64,000 nucleotides of DNA from positions 1 through 64,000 of the forward strand of contig NZ_BMXR01000001.1 in the NCBI RefSeq assembly GCF_014651855.1, in the 5' to 3' direction. Below the pieces are notes generated by a model that was not told the DNA's origin, ran no database searches, and was given only the letters and a program-made list of their open reading frames with translations. Both the position numbers and the translations under genes were made by a program. This document shows positions 37,019-45,406 of the stretch, piece after piece (the stretch's first letter is position 1; each line of letters opens with the position of its first letter). The stretch is from Saccharospirillum salsuginis (GTDB lineage: Bacteria; Pseudomonadota; Gammaproteobacteria; Pseudomonadales; Natronospirillaceae).

Positions 37019-39439
37019 TCAGTTTTGAGGGCTTAAATCCAATTGGAAGTGGATGTAGGAGACCCGTCCGCTGGTGTCAGCATATCCGACCGAGTCACCA
37101 GTCCGGCTCAGGTTGACCTCATAGGTGGGGTCGTTTTCGTAGCTGGTGCCGGTGGCATCCGCAGCGCCGTTGGCCACCATGGTCGTGGCCATCTGACGGT
37201 AGTTGTCTTCGTAGATGACGTCGTCGTTGGTGACGGTGGCGACGCCGGTGTCCACGGAGATTTCCGTTTTGCCATCGGCGAGGTCGAAGTCGAATTCACC
37301 GTCGTGCGGGGTGAAGGTGGCACCATCACCGTGGGTGAGGAAGTGGGTGACGACGCCTTCGATGGCGAGCGGCTGGCCGTCGGCGGAGGTTTGGGTGGCA
37401 TCGCCGAGGTCGGTGATGTAGACGCCGCCAGCGCCGATGACGTTCATGCGGGCGCGTTCGACGCCGGCGGTGTTTTCCTGGCGTTCGACGATGAGGGCGG
37501 TGGTTTCGTCGACGCCGAAACCGAAGCGGACGCCGGTTTGCTGGGCGAGTTTGACCAGTCGGGTTTCGCGGGCGCGCTCGGAGAAGTGGGTGTCGGTGAT
37601 GCCGTAGTCGAACAGGCCGAGGCCGCCTTCGAAGACGGCGATGCCGCTGTCGTAGCCGTCGACGAGGACGTCGTGGGCGGTGCCGCCGTCGATCATGGGG
37701 ATGGTGAAGCCGTCATCATTGAGCGAACCACCACCCTGGACGGCGGTACCGGCGGAGGTGCCGCCGACGATGAGGTCGCCGTCGTTGAAGCGCTGACGGA
37801 TCAGGGCCATGGCGTCGCTGTCTTCACGCACACCTGCGGAGACTTCGGGCATGAGGGCGTCGAGCGAACGGCGCTGACCGCCACCGTTGATGAACAGGGC
37901 GTCGGCGTCTTCGATCATACTGAGCACGGAGGCCGGGTTTTCACAGGCGTTCTGGTGCGCCTGGGCATGGTCCGGGTAAAGGGCATCGAGGTGCGGGTGG
38001 TTGGCGTAGAGGCCGTGGTAGATCGGCAGCAGATCGCAGCGACCGCTGGCCTGGGCGTCCTGGAAGGCGCGGTCGACGGGCAACCACTGGGCGTTGGCGC
38101 CAGCCTGGTTGAAGATGTCGGTGTAGAAGTCGACGGCGTCGTAGCTGTCGTTGGAGGATGAGGTCATGACCAGGATAGTCGGGGCTTCATCGGAATCGCC
38201 CTTGGCTTTCTCGACCACGGCCTTGATGACGTCGATGGCGTCCTGGCTGGTCGATTCTTCCAGTGCGATGCGTTCAAGGGGGCGCTCGTAGTCGGTCAAC
38301 GGATTCACCAGTTCACGCAGGATCTGGTATTGCAGACTGGTTTCGAGTGCGTCCCAGGCGTCGCTGCCCAGTGTGTAGGTCGGGTTCAGGGCGTTGCCGT
38401 CACCATCCAGATAAACATCGGTAAAGGCGGCCTTGAAGTCGTCCCGGGTGGCGTAGGTGATGTCCTCGCCGGCTTCGTCGAGCAGGTGTTGCAGGACGGT
38501 CACCAGGTCGGACCGGTTCTGCTCGTCCCAGGCCACCGTCGAGTCATTTTCGATCGTGGAAATGTTGGCAGCATTGATGACGTGAGTACCATCGTCCTCA
38601 GGATCGAGCGTATCCAACATGAAAAAGTACTCAGCGTCGGACAGCCATTTCTTGTAGAGCTTCCAGCCATTGACAGTGGCATCGACCACGTTGATGTCAC
38701 CGAAATAGTCGATGAATTCAAGCTGTAAAACGGGATCGTCGAAGACCTGTTCATCCAGCGCTGTCGACAGGGCTGTTTTCAGTTCGGCCTCCAGGGCCAC
38801 CACATCGGTCAGCGCCATGGCCGCATCGACCTTGGCCTGTGTGACGGTGTACTGGAAGGTATCATCGACTTCTTTCAGGCGGTCGAACGTGGACCATTGC
38901 GCATCGGACGCGTTGAACCAGATGGTATTGCCGTCCAGGTCGTTACCGTCGCCGTCCGTCACGTTCACTTCGCTGGCGGGAACGGCAATGAAGGCTGAGC
39001 GGAAGTCGTCCCAACTGGTGTAGAGCTCTTGCTGGCTTTGCAGATAGGTCAGGATGGCGTCCGCCGCTTCCGCGTAGACGGTGTTTGTGTCCCAGGCCGG
39101 ATCGGACAGTACATCGTTGATTTTGGCATCGGAAAGTACCACCCCTTCGATGACGGGCACGCGGATTTCATCGTCGCTCAGATGCGCCAATTCGGTACTG
39201 CGGTAAGTGTCCCAGTCGTTGCAATAGGACTGGGCCATGGAGGAACACAACGTCAGGTGACCGCCCGCCAGCATCAGCGTTCCGCGCGATTCCCAGACTT
39301 CGGCCTGGCCGCCTCCGCCCTGGTCGTTGTCATCGTCGTTCTTGTCGTCGTCTTTGTTGTTGTCCAGGTTGCAGCCAGTCAGAACAGCAGCCGCCATCAG
39401 GCCGGCCAACCAGCGGGCATGGGGAAATTCGAGTTTCAT
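37019..39439 (-). CDS. Secreted cyanophycinase-like (S51) lipoprotein with large insertion
   Basis: An 806-aa lipoprotein (lipobox VLTGC, Cys near residue 23) with an Asp/Asn/Gly-rich linker. A first S51-like strand (RGTLMLAGG, about residues 51-59) is followed by about 340 residues of unrecognised, mostly helical sequence. The peptidase S51 domain then resumes (about 395-740). That domain has TILVMTSSSND, DADALFINGGGQRRSL, the nucleophile-serine elbow VGGTSAGTAVQGG, and DTHFSERARETRLVKLA, all cyanophycinase-like. The protein probably cleaves cyanophycin or another beta-linked peptide outside the cell. AGGAG precedes the ATG, and the gene stands alone. Substrate and the insertion's role are unknown. 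Confidence 0.85.
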   Translation of the reverse strand: MKLEFPHARWLAGLMAAAVLTGCNLDNNKDDDKNDDDNDQGGGGQAEVWESRGTLMLAGGHLTLCSSMAQSYCNDWDTYRSTELAHLSDDEIRVPVIEGVVLSDAKINDVLSDPAWDTNTVYAEAADAILTYLQSQQELYTSWDDFRSAFIAVPASEVNVTDGDGNDLDGNTIWFNASDAQWSTFDRLKEVDDTFQYTVTQAKVDAAMALTDVVALEAELKTALSTALDEQVFDDPVLQLEFIDYFGDINVVDATVNGWKLYKKWLSDAEYFFMLDTLDPEDDGTHVINAANISTIENDSTVAWDEQNRSDLVTVLQHLLDEAGEDITYATRDDFKAAFTDVYLDGDGNALNPTYTLGSDAWDALETSLQYQILRELVNPLTDYERPLERIALEESTSQDAIDVIKAVVEKAKGDSDEAPTILVMTSSSNDSYDAVDFYTDIFNQAGANAQWLPVDRAFQDAQASGRCDLLPIYHGLYANHPHLDALYPDHAQAHQNACENPASVLSMIEDADALFINGGGQRRSLDALMPEVSAGVREDSDAMALIRQRFNDGDLIVGGTSAGTAVQGGGSLNDDGFTIPMIDGGTAHDVLVDGYDSGIAVFEGGLGLFDYGITDTHFSERARETRLVKLAQQTGVRFGFGVDETTALIVERQENTAGVERARMNVIGAGGVYITDLGDATQTSADGQPLAIEGVVTHFLTHGDGATFTPHDGEFDFDLADGKTEISVDTGVATVTNDDVIYEDNYRQMATTMVANGAADATGTSYENDPTYEVNLSRTGDSVGYADTSGRVSYIHFQLDLSPQN

Positions 39440-39897
39440 AAGACAAACCTCTCCTGTCGCGCACGATCGGGGATGTGCACGCGAGCTCGATTAATGAATG
39501 TATTTTTTCAGAGCAAAGGAGGGGCGGTGGCTATTCGTCGAACCACTCACTGAGATAGAAGGCTTTGTAGTTGAAGGCCAAAAAATGGCCGCGGCAACGG
39601 GCTAACATAATGGTTATTACGGTACGGGGTACCGGTACTCCTCTTTTTTGGCGTGTGTGTTTGTTTCTGTTGTTTTGGTTACGCGCCAACGCATTGGGGA
39701 TGCATATCGAGATTCCTATTACTATGCCGATCCTGAAGCATCATGCAAGCATTCCCGACTCCAGTTCGCCAATTCACAACCCCGGGTCGCGATTGTGAAA
39801 TTCATTTCCCGAGTATGTTGGCGTCCTGCATGCTTTGGGAGAGTTAAGTGGCACGGCCTTGGTGCCTGGGTATAGGATTGCGCCTGTGGTCCGCGCT

Positions 39898-40002
39898 AGG
39901 CGTCGGGGTAGGCTCCCTCGGGGTCGCTGTGAATACATCCATGTAAGCTAGACGGCAGCATCCTTGCTGCCGACTTCCCCGATGGAGCCTACCCCGACGC
40001 CT
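39898..40002 (+). repeat. Y-shaped palindromic repeat, copy 5
   Basis: The arms AGGCGTCGGGGTAGGCTCC and complement pair with one mismatch. The core includes GGCAGCATCCTTGCTGCC. It is paired with copy 6, 113 bases away in the opposite orientation. Confidence 0.9.
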
Positions 40003-40115
40003 GGCACTCGCTATCGCGACAATTTATTCAAATAAATCCGATTTAAATGCACGATCCTACAGATTGAAACCTTCTGACCATCTAAGTGGGAGGTTTTAAT
40101 TGGGCACAATAGCGA

Positions 40116-40232
40116 GTGCCGGTGGCTTGGGGATGCTTACTCGGGGAAGTCGGCAGCCATGGATGGCTGCCGCCTAGCCCCCATGGACGGGTTTATGGCG
40201 GCCCCGAGGAAGCATCCCCATGCCATCGGCAC
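40116..40232 (-). repeat. Y-shaped palindromic repeat, copy 6
   Basis: The longest copy (117 bp). The arms GTGCCGGTGGCTTGGGGATG and complement pair with two or three mismatches. The core has CGGCAGCCATGGATGGCTGC. Inverted relative to copy 5. Confidence 0.9.
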
Positions 40233-40301
40233 GGACCACTTACATCAAAACCAACCCAGTCGCCAAGGCGGAGGCACTATAGAATCCAGAGGCAACGAGC
40301 T

Positions 40302-41378
40302 TCAGAGGAGAAGGCGTTTTTCGACGCGGGGGGAGACCCGGGTGAGGAGTTCGTAGCCGACGGTGCCGATGTGTGTGGCGACTTCGTCGACACTGAGGTG
40401 TGCACCCCAGAGTTCGGCGTCCTCGCCGATCTCGATGCGGTCGAGGTCGGTGACGTCGATGGTGATCATGTCCATCGACACCTTGCCGACCAGAGGTACA
40501 CGGCGACCGTGTAACCAGACGGGGGTGCCGTCCGGGGCGTGGCGGGGGTAGCCGTCGCCATAGCCAATGGCCAGAGTGGCGATGCGGCTGGGTCTCCGGG
40601 CTTGCCAACGGCCGCCATAACCGACCCGGTCACCCGCCGGGATCTCGCGAACGGCGATGACCGGGGCGGTCAGCGTCATGGCCGGTTTCAGACCCAAATC
40701 CAGACCGGTCTTGTCGAAGCCGGGGGAAGCCCCGTAGAGCATGATGCCGGGGCGAACCCAGTCACGGTGGCTACGCGGCCAGGCCATGACGCCGGCGGAG
40801 TTGGCCAGACAGGCCGGCACTTCGCCGGGTTCGCAGCTTTCGAATACCTTGATTTGCTGCTCGGTCGGTGTCGGGTCGGCCTCATCGGCGCTGGCGAAGT
40901 GAGTCATCAGGCCGACCGGGTGACGGGGGCCGAGGGCGCGCAGGCGCTCCAGGTAGTCCGGTGCGGCTTCGGGAGCGACGCCGAGACGGTGCATGCCGGT
41001 ATCGACCTTGAGCCAGAGCCGTTGCTCGTGGCGTTCGTCCGCCAGTTGCTCCAGGTGCGCCAACTGCTCGGTCTGGTGCACAACGGTGTCGCACCGCAAC
41101 GCAATGGCCTGACGGGCTTGTTCGAGATCGATGGTGCCTTCCAACAGCAGTATGGGGTGCTCGATGCCGGCATCGCGCAGGCATTGGGCTTCGGCCAGCG
41201 TGGCGACGGCGAAACCGTCGGCATCGCTCAGTGCCAGGGCGACGTTGACGGCGCCGTGACCGTAGCCATCGGCTTTGACCACCGCCCAGACGCGGCTGTT
41301 CGGGGCCAGCGTGCGGACACGCTCCAGGTTGGCGCGGAGTGCGCCGGCGTCGATCAGGGCTCGGGTACCGCGGCTCAT
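40302..41378 (-). CDS. alr: Alanine racemase
   Basis: A 358-aa PLP-dependent enzyme making D-alanine for peptidoglycan. The PLP lysine is in VWAVVKADGYGHG (about residue 35). The catalytic Tyr region is about residue 255 in RVGYGGRWQA, and IATLAIGYGDGYPR is also typical. Its start overlaps the dnaB stop (ATGA), the usual dnaB-alr arrangement in gammaproteobacteria. Confidence 0.96.
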   Translation of the reverse strand: MSRGTRALIDAGALRANLERVRTLAPNSRVWAVVKADGYGHGAVNVALALSDADGFAVATLAEAQCLRDAGIEHPILLLEGTIDLEQARQAIALRCDTVVHQTEQLAHLEQLADERHEQRLWLKVDTGMHRLGVAPEAAPDYLERLRALGPRHPVGLMTHFASADEADPTPTEQQIKVFESCEPGEVPACLANSAGVMAWPRSHRDWVRPGIMLYGASPGFDKTGLDLGLKPAMTLTAPVIAVREIPAGDRVGYGGRWQARRPSRIATLAIGYGDGYPRHAPDGTPVWLHGRRVPLVGKVSMDMITIDVTDLDRIEIGEDAELWGAHLSVDEVATHIGTVGYELLTRVSPRVEKRLLL

Positions 41379-42775
41379 TCTTCCTGCCAGTCTCCGTATT
41401 GATCCGGCGCCAGGTTTTCAAAGCGGCTGTGCTTGCCGATGAACGCCAGGCGACAGGTACCGATGGGGCCGTTCCGTTGCTTACCGATGATGATCTCGGC
41501 GGTGCCCTTGTCTTTCGAATCCTCGTTGTAGACCTCGTCCCGGTAGATGAAGAGGATGACGTCGGCATCCTGCTCGATCGCGCCGGATTCCCGCAGGTCG
41601 GAGTTGACCGGTCGCTTGTTCGGGCGTTGTTCCAGACTCCGGTTAAGCTGCGAGAGCGCGACCATGGGGCATTCGAATTCCTTGGCGATGGCTTTCAGCG
41701 AGCGCGAGATTTCCGAAATTTCGTTGGTCCGGCCTTCGGTGAAGCCCTTGATCTTCATCAACTGCAGGTAGTCGACCATGATCAGGCCGACGTCGCCGTG
41801 TTCGCGCACCAAGCGGCGCAGGCGACTGCGCATTTCGGTCGGGCTGATGCCGGGCGTATCGTCGATGAACAGCTTGCGGTCCTTGAGCAGATTGACAGCC
41901 TTGGTCAGCTTGGGAAAGTCGTCTTCGTGCAGCTTACCGGTCTTGACCCGGCCCATGTCGATGCGCCCCAACGAGGCCATGGAACGGGTAATGATCTGGT
42001 CCGCGGGCATCTCGAGGCTGAACACCACGACCGATTTGTCCTGATTGAGCGCGGCTTCCTCGACCAGGTTCATGGCGAAGGTGGTCTTACCCATGGACGG
42101 ACGAGCGGCGACGATGAGCAGGTCACCGCTTTGCATCCCCGTCGTCATGCCATCCAGGTCGGCGAAGCCGGTGGAGACACCGGTGATGTCGCTGTCGGAA
42201 TGGTAGAGGTCGTCGATGCGCTGAATGGCCTTCTCGACCAGGGGATTCACATGTATCAGGCCGCCCTGGTTGGGCCGTTCCTCGGCGATCTGGAACACCT
42301 GACGCTCGGCGTCGTCGAGGATGGTCTCGGCGTCCAGTCCGCGCGGGTCGTAGGCCTTGCCGGCGATGTCGTTGGCAACGGAGATCAACCGTCGCAGAAC
42401 CGACCGCTCCTGGACGATCTTGGCGTAGGCAACCAGGTTGCCGATCGACGGCGTGTTCTCGGCCAGGTCGTTCAGGTAGCTCATGCCGCCGACGGCTTCG
42501 AGCTGCTTCTCCTGCTCCAGCAACTCGCCCAGGGTGATGACGTCCAGCGGCTGGGTTTCTTCGGCCAGTCGCATCATCATCCGGAAGACCTGACGGTGTT
42601 CGTTCCGGTAAAAGTCGTCCGGCATCAGGATTTCGGAGACGTTGTCCCACTGGCTGTTGTCGATCATCAGAGCGCCCAGCACGGACTGCTCCGCTTCCAG
42701 GGAGTGCGGCGGTGTTTTCAGCTTGGCCAGGTCGTCGCTGCCGGAAAACAGATCGTCTTCGAGGGCGTCGGTCAT
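41375..42775 (-). CDS. dnaB: Replicative DNA helicase DnaB
   Basis: A 466-aa hexameric helicase that unwinds DNA at the replication fork. The N-terminal DnaB domain (LKTPPHSLEAEQSVLGALM) and the RecA-like C-terminal domain are both present, with Walker A AARPSMGKTTFAMN near residue 222 and Walker B LIMVDYLQLM. No intein is present. It lies between rplI and alr. Confidence 0.97.
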   Translation of the reverse strand: MTDALEDDLFSGSDDLAKLKTPPHSLEAEQSVLGALMIDNSQWDNVSEILMPDDFYRNEHRQVFRMMMRLAEETQPLDVITLGELLEQEKQLEAVGGMSYLNDLAENTPSIGNLVAYAKIVQERSVLRRLISVANDIAGKAYDPRGLDAETILDDAERQVFQIAEERPNQGGLIHVNPLVEKAIQRIDDLYHSDSDITGVSTGFADLDGMTTGMQSGDLLIVAARPSMGKTTFAMNLVEEAALNQDKSVVVFSLEMPADQIITRSMASLGRIDMGRVKTGKLHEDDFPKLTKAVNLLKDRKLFIDDTPGISPTEMRSRLRRLVREHGDVGLIMVDYLQLMKIKGFTEGRTNEISEISRSLKAIAKEFECPMVALSQLNRSLEQRPNKRPVNSDLRESGAIEQDADVILFIYRDEVYNEDSKDKGTAEIIIGKQRNGPIGTCRLAFIGKHSRFENLAPDQYGDWQEE

Positions 42776-42841
42776 AGGGTGTTACAGCGTGGAAAAGTGA
42801 GCCGGCTATGGTAGCCGTTTGGGGCGGAAAATGGGAGAGAG

Positions 42842-42881
42842 GAAAACCGGTCGGGTTCCGTCCGATAGAACGAAACCCGAC
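42842..42881 (-). terminator. Terminator after rplI
   Basis: GTCGGGTT pairs with AACCCGAC across an interior loop, and GGTTTTCC follows on the minus strand. It lies about 40 bases past the rplI stop and closes the ribosomal-protein operon before dnaB. Confidence 0.65.
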
Positions 42882-42921
42882 CCGGAGGAGGCATGGGGAG
42901 GCCCATGCCTGCGGGCGTGCC

Positions 42922-43371
42922 TTAGGCTTCCGGTACCACGATGATGTGGACTTCGGATTCGACGTCCGGGTGCAACTGAACGGCGATGTTGTATTCGCCG
43001 GTGTTGCGGATCGGGCCTTCCGGCATTTTGACTTCGGCCTTCTCGACTTCAACGCCGGCGGCGGTGATCAGGTCGGCGACGTCACGCGGGCCGATGGAAC
43101 CGAACAGCTTGCCTTCGTCGCCGGCATTGGCGGCAACGGTCAATTCGATTTCGGCCAGCTTGTCGGCGCGCTCCTGAGCGGCCTTCAGCTTTTCTTGCTC
43201 GGCTTTCTCGAGCTCGGCACGGCGCTCTTCGAACACCTTGACGTTTTCTTTGCTGGCCGGAACCGCTTTGCCCTGAGGGATCAGGTAGTTGCGGGCATAG
43301 CCACCTTTAACGGCGACGGTGTCACCCAGGACACCCATCTTGCCAACTTTCTCAAGCAGGATAACTTCCAT
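42922..43371 (-). CDS. rplI: 50S ribosomal protein L9
   Basis: A 149-aa ribosomal protein, the same length as in E. coli. The N-terminal domain [17 protein letters not shown] and [16 protein letters not shown] are diagnostic. A long connecting helix (about residues 40-75) precedes the C-terminal rRNA-binding domain ([15 protein letters not shown]). The start at 43371 gives the canonical N-terminus. Confidence 0.97.
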   Translation of the reverse strand: MEVILLEKVGKMGVLGDTVAVKGGYARNYLIPQGKAVPASKENVKVFEERRAELEKAEQEKLKAAQERADKLAEIELTVAANAGDEGKLFGSIGPRDVADLITAAGVEVEKAEVKMPEGPIRNTGEYNIAVQLHPDVESEVHIIVVPEA

Positions 43372-43381
43372 CTCGCTTACC

Positions 43382-44233
43382 TCATTCGTCATCCCGGTCG
43401 CTGCGTCGGTCCAGCTGGGCTCGATAATCGAAAACCCCGTCTGTCACGGCCGCCAGGACCAGTAACGGTAAAAAGAACTGATTGAACAGGACGGTGCCCA
43501 GATAAAAGGCCACCAGCCACTGCCCTCCCAATTTTGCTCGTGCCACCACGCCATGGACCAACGCCACACCGGCGAAAATCAATGGCATCAGCAGCAACAA
43601 AGTGGCTGCAGGTTTCACCACCAGGGTCAGCGCCAGGAATACGACCCAGCCGACCAACAACCGCCCCGAGTAGCGCAGGGCGCGAAACTCGGCCCCGAAA
43701 CCACCCGGGTTGTACAACCCCGCCTGCCAGTAACGCGCCAGCATCAGGCACAACAAGGCTTCGAAGACTTCGGCGGCCATGATCAGATAGGCCCCCTGGT
43801 CCTTGATGCCTTCCAGCACCTTCCAGCCGGGTTGCGACTCGCTGCCGAGCATCACCGTCTGGATCTGGGTGACGACGGCGGCGAAGCGGTCGGCCATGGT
43901 GAGCTGTCCGAAGACAGCCAACGCCAGGCCCAGCACGGCGGCGAACAGCAATGTCAGGTGCCAGTCCTGCACCCTTCTGAGCACGATGGCCAGAATGGCG
44001 GTGATCGGCAGAACCAGCAGGGGCAGTATTATCCCCGTTGTACGCCAGGCGATCAGGGCGCCGGCGAGGCTCCAGACCAGGGTCTGTGTGCCTGCGGTGG
44101 TGCCACGACGCAGCGTGACCAAACCCACCAGGGCCGCGCTGATGGCATAAAGCAGCGGCAGCGCGGCAAAACCTGCAGCGAGAACTCCGACATTGAGCGG
44201 GCTTTTCATGGCGAAACGTGCCAACCCTAGCAT
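43382..44233 (-). CDS. DUF2232-like membrane protein
   Basis: A 283-aa protein with about eight hydrophobic helices, no catalytic motif and a charged C-terminus ([10 protein letters not shown]). Genes of this kind (DUF2232/YybS-like) sit between rpsR and rplI in several gammaproteobacteria; function is unknown. GGAGGG precedes the ATG at 44233. Ten bases separate its stop from rplI. Confidence 0.85.
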   Translation of the reverse strand: MLGLARFAMKSPLNVGVLAAGFAALPLLYAISAALVGLVTLRRGTTAGTQTLVWSLAGALIAWRTTGIILPLLVLPITAILAIVLRRVQDWHLTLLFAAVLGLALAVFGQLTMADRFAAVVTQIQTVMLGSESQPGWKVLEGIKDQGAYLIMAAEVFEALLCLMLARYWQAGLYNPGGFGAEFRALRYSGRLLVGWVVFLALTLVVKPAATLLLLMPLIFAGVALVHGVVARAKLGGQWLVAFYLGTVLFNQFFLPLLVLAAVTDGVFDYRAQLDRRSDRDDE

Positions 44234-44259
44234 GCCGGGCCCTCCCCTACTCCGATGGC

Positions 44260-44487
44260 TTATTGATGGCTGTCAGTGTAGGGCAACAAGGCAAGGTAGC
44301 GAGCACGCTTGATCGCGGAAGACAGCTGACGCTGATAACGTGCGCGAGTACCGGTGATACGGCTGGGTACAATCTTGCCAGTTTCGGTGATGTAGCCTTT
44401 CAGCAGGTCCACATCTTTGTAATCGATTTCCTTGATGCCTTCTGCGGTGAACCGGCAGAACTTACGGCGACGGAAAAAACGGGCCAT
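44260..44487 (-). CDS. rpsR: 30S ribosomal protein S18
   Basis: A 75-aa protein matching family length. It starts [13 protein letters not shown] and contains [20 protein letters not shown] sequence ([16 protein letters not shown] here). AGGAG lies eight bases before the ATG at 44487. It pairs with S6 on the 30S platform and follows rpsF by 18 bases. Confidence 0.97.
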   Translation of the reverse strand: MARFFRRRKFCRFTAEGIKEIDYKDVDLLKGYITETGKIVPSRITGTRARYQRQLSSAIKRARYLALLPYTDSHQ

Positions 44488-44505
44488 GTTCAATGCTCCT
44501 CTGGA

Positions 44506-44922
44506 TTAGGCTTCGTCGGTGTTTTCAGCGGTTTCAGGCTTGCTCTCTTCGGCGCGAGCGCGAGCTGCGGCGGCTTGAGCTTCTTCTTTGGCCTTTTTGG
44601 CTTCAACACTCTTCATCATCGGGGAGGCCTCGGTCACGGCATCCTTACGACGCATGATCATGTTACGAATGATGGCGTCGTTGAAACGGAAGGTGCTCTT
44701 GAGGTCTTCGATGATGTCGTTGTCAGCTTCGATGTTCAGCAGGACGTAGTGAGCCTTGTGAGCATTGAGGATGGGGTAAGCCAGCTGGCGACGGCCCCAG
44801 TCTTCCTCGCGGTGTACCTGACCACCTTTTTCGGTGACGATCGAGGTATAGCGGTCGATCATGGCCGGTACCTGCTCGGACTGGTCGGGGTGGACCAGCA
44901 GAACGATCTCGTAATGACGCAT
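44506..44922 (-). CDS. rpsF: 30S ribosomal protein S6
   Basis: A 138-aa protein starting [18 protein letters not shown], with [16 protein letters not shown] and [13 protein letters not shown]. The C-terminal 40 residues are an Ala/Glu/Lys-rich tail of the kind seen in many S6 proteins. AAGGAG precedes the start. It is the first gene of the S6-S18 operon; an S6:S18-binding leader may lie upstream but was not verified. Confidence 0.97.
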   Translation of the reverse strand: MRHYEIVLLVHPDQSEQVPAMIDRYTSIVTEKGGQVHREEDWGRRQLAYPILNAHKAHYVLLNIEADNDIIEDLKSTFRFNDAIIRNMIMRRKDAVTEASPMMKSVEAKKAKEEAQAAAARARAEESKPETAENTDEA

Positions 44923-45145
44923 GGTTTCTCCTTGCGGTTTGGCAACCTCCCACGATGCGGGCGCGGTAAGGTAAGGAGTGAATCAGTGCCTGACGGTTCC
45001 GACAGGCGTACGGTCCCCTGCCTGGTTCAGGCCGGGAGGGCGCGGATAGTATAGAACTGACGGCGGTTTATCAAGTTCCAGGGACTGTTTGGTGCCAATG
45101 GTCCGACTTGGCTGGGTCGGTTTTTGTGCCAATGGTCCACGCCGC

Positions 45146-45245
45146 GTGAGAGGGATGCTCCTGCGGGGTCGCCGTGAACCCGTCCATGGGGGCTTGACGG
45201 CCGCCATCCTGGCGGCCGACATCCCCGCAGGAGCATCCCTCTCAC
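45146..45245 (+). repeat. Y-shaped palindromic repeat, copy 7
   Basis: The arms GTGAGAGGGATGCTCCTGCG and complement pair perfectly. The core has ACCCGTCCATGGGG and CGGCCGCCATCCTGGCGGCC. It is in the 484-base gap upstream of rpsF, which holds no gene. Confidence 0.9.
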
Positions 45246-45277
45246 CCGGCGCTTGCTACCGAGATTACTTCTCTTCC

Positions 45278-45298
45278 GTAGGGTGGGCACCGCCCACC
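45278..45298. repeat. GTAGGGTGGGC hairpin repeat
   Basis: GGTGGGCACCGCCCACC hairpin, second copy of the element at 36914-36934. Confidence 0.65.
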
Positions 45299-45361
45299 AG
45301 AAGTGAAATGGAACCGCACACTAACTTTGGCAGCCCCCACTCACTCACCCAAGGTTCAATC

Positions 45362-45392
45362 GTAGGTCGGAAGAGCGACAGCGTCATCCGAC
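45362..45392 (+). repeat. GTAGG-type repeat near M48 gene end
   Basis: GTAGGTCGGAAGAGCGACAG followed by CGTCATCCGAC, with complementary ends (GTCGG with CCGAC). Relative of the 36871 and 13577 elements. It lies 15 bases downstream of the M48 gene stop. Confidence 0.65.
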
Positions 45393-45406
45393 ATGCCAAC
45401 CCCGCC

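Larger units (their letters stand above)
39440..40301. other. 862-base non-coding region with two palindromes
   Basis: The stretch between alr and the cyanophycinase-like gene contains Y-palindrome copies 5 and 6 in inverted orientation. 39480-39890 is compositionally mixed and has no supported gene; short open frames there lack ribosome sites and family features. Confidence 0.5.

Noticed and set aside
39571..39798. 75-codon frame with a hydrophobic segment
   Set aside because: Weak start context, no conserved motif and position between palindromes; not supported as a gene.
13577..45392. CRISPR array
   Set aside because: Repeats are palindromic, far apart and without regular spacers or cas genes.
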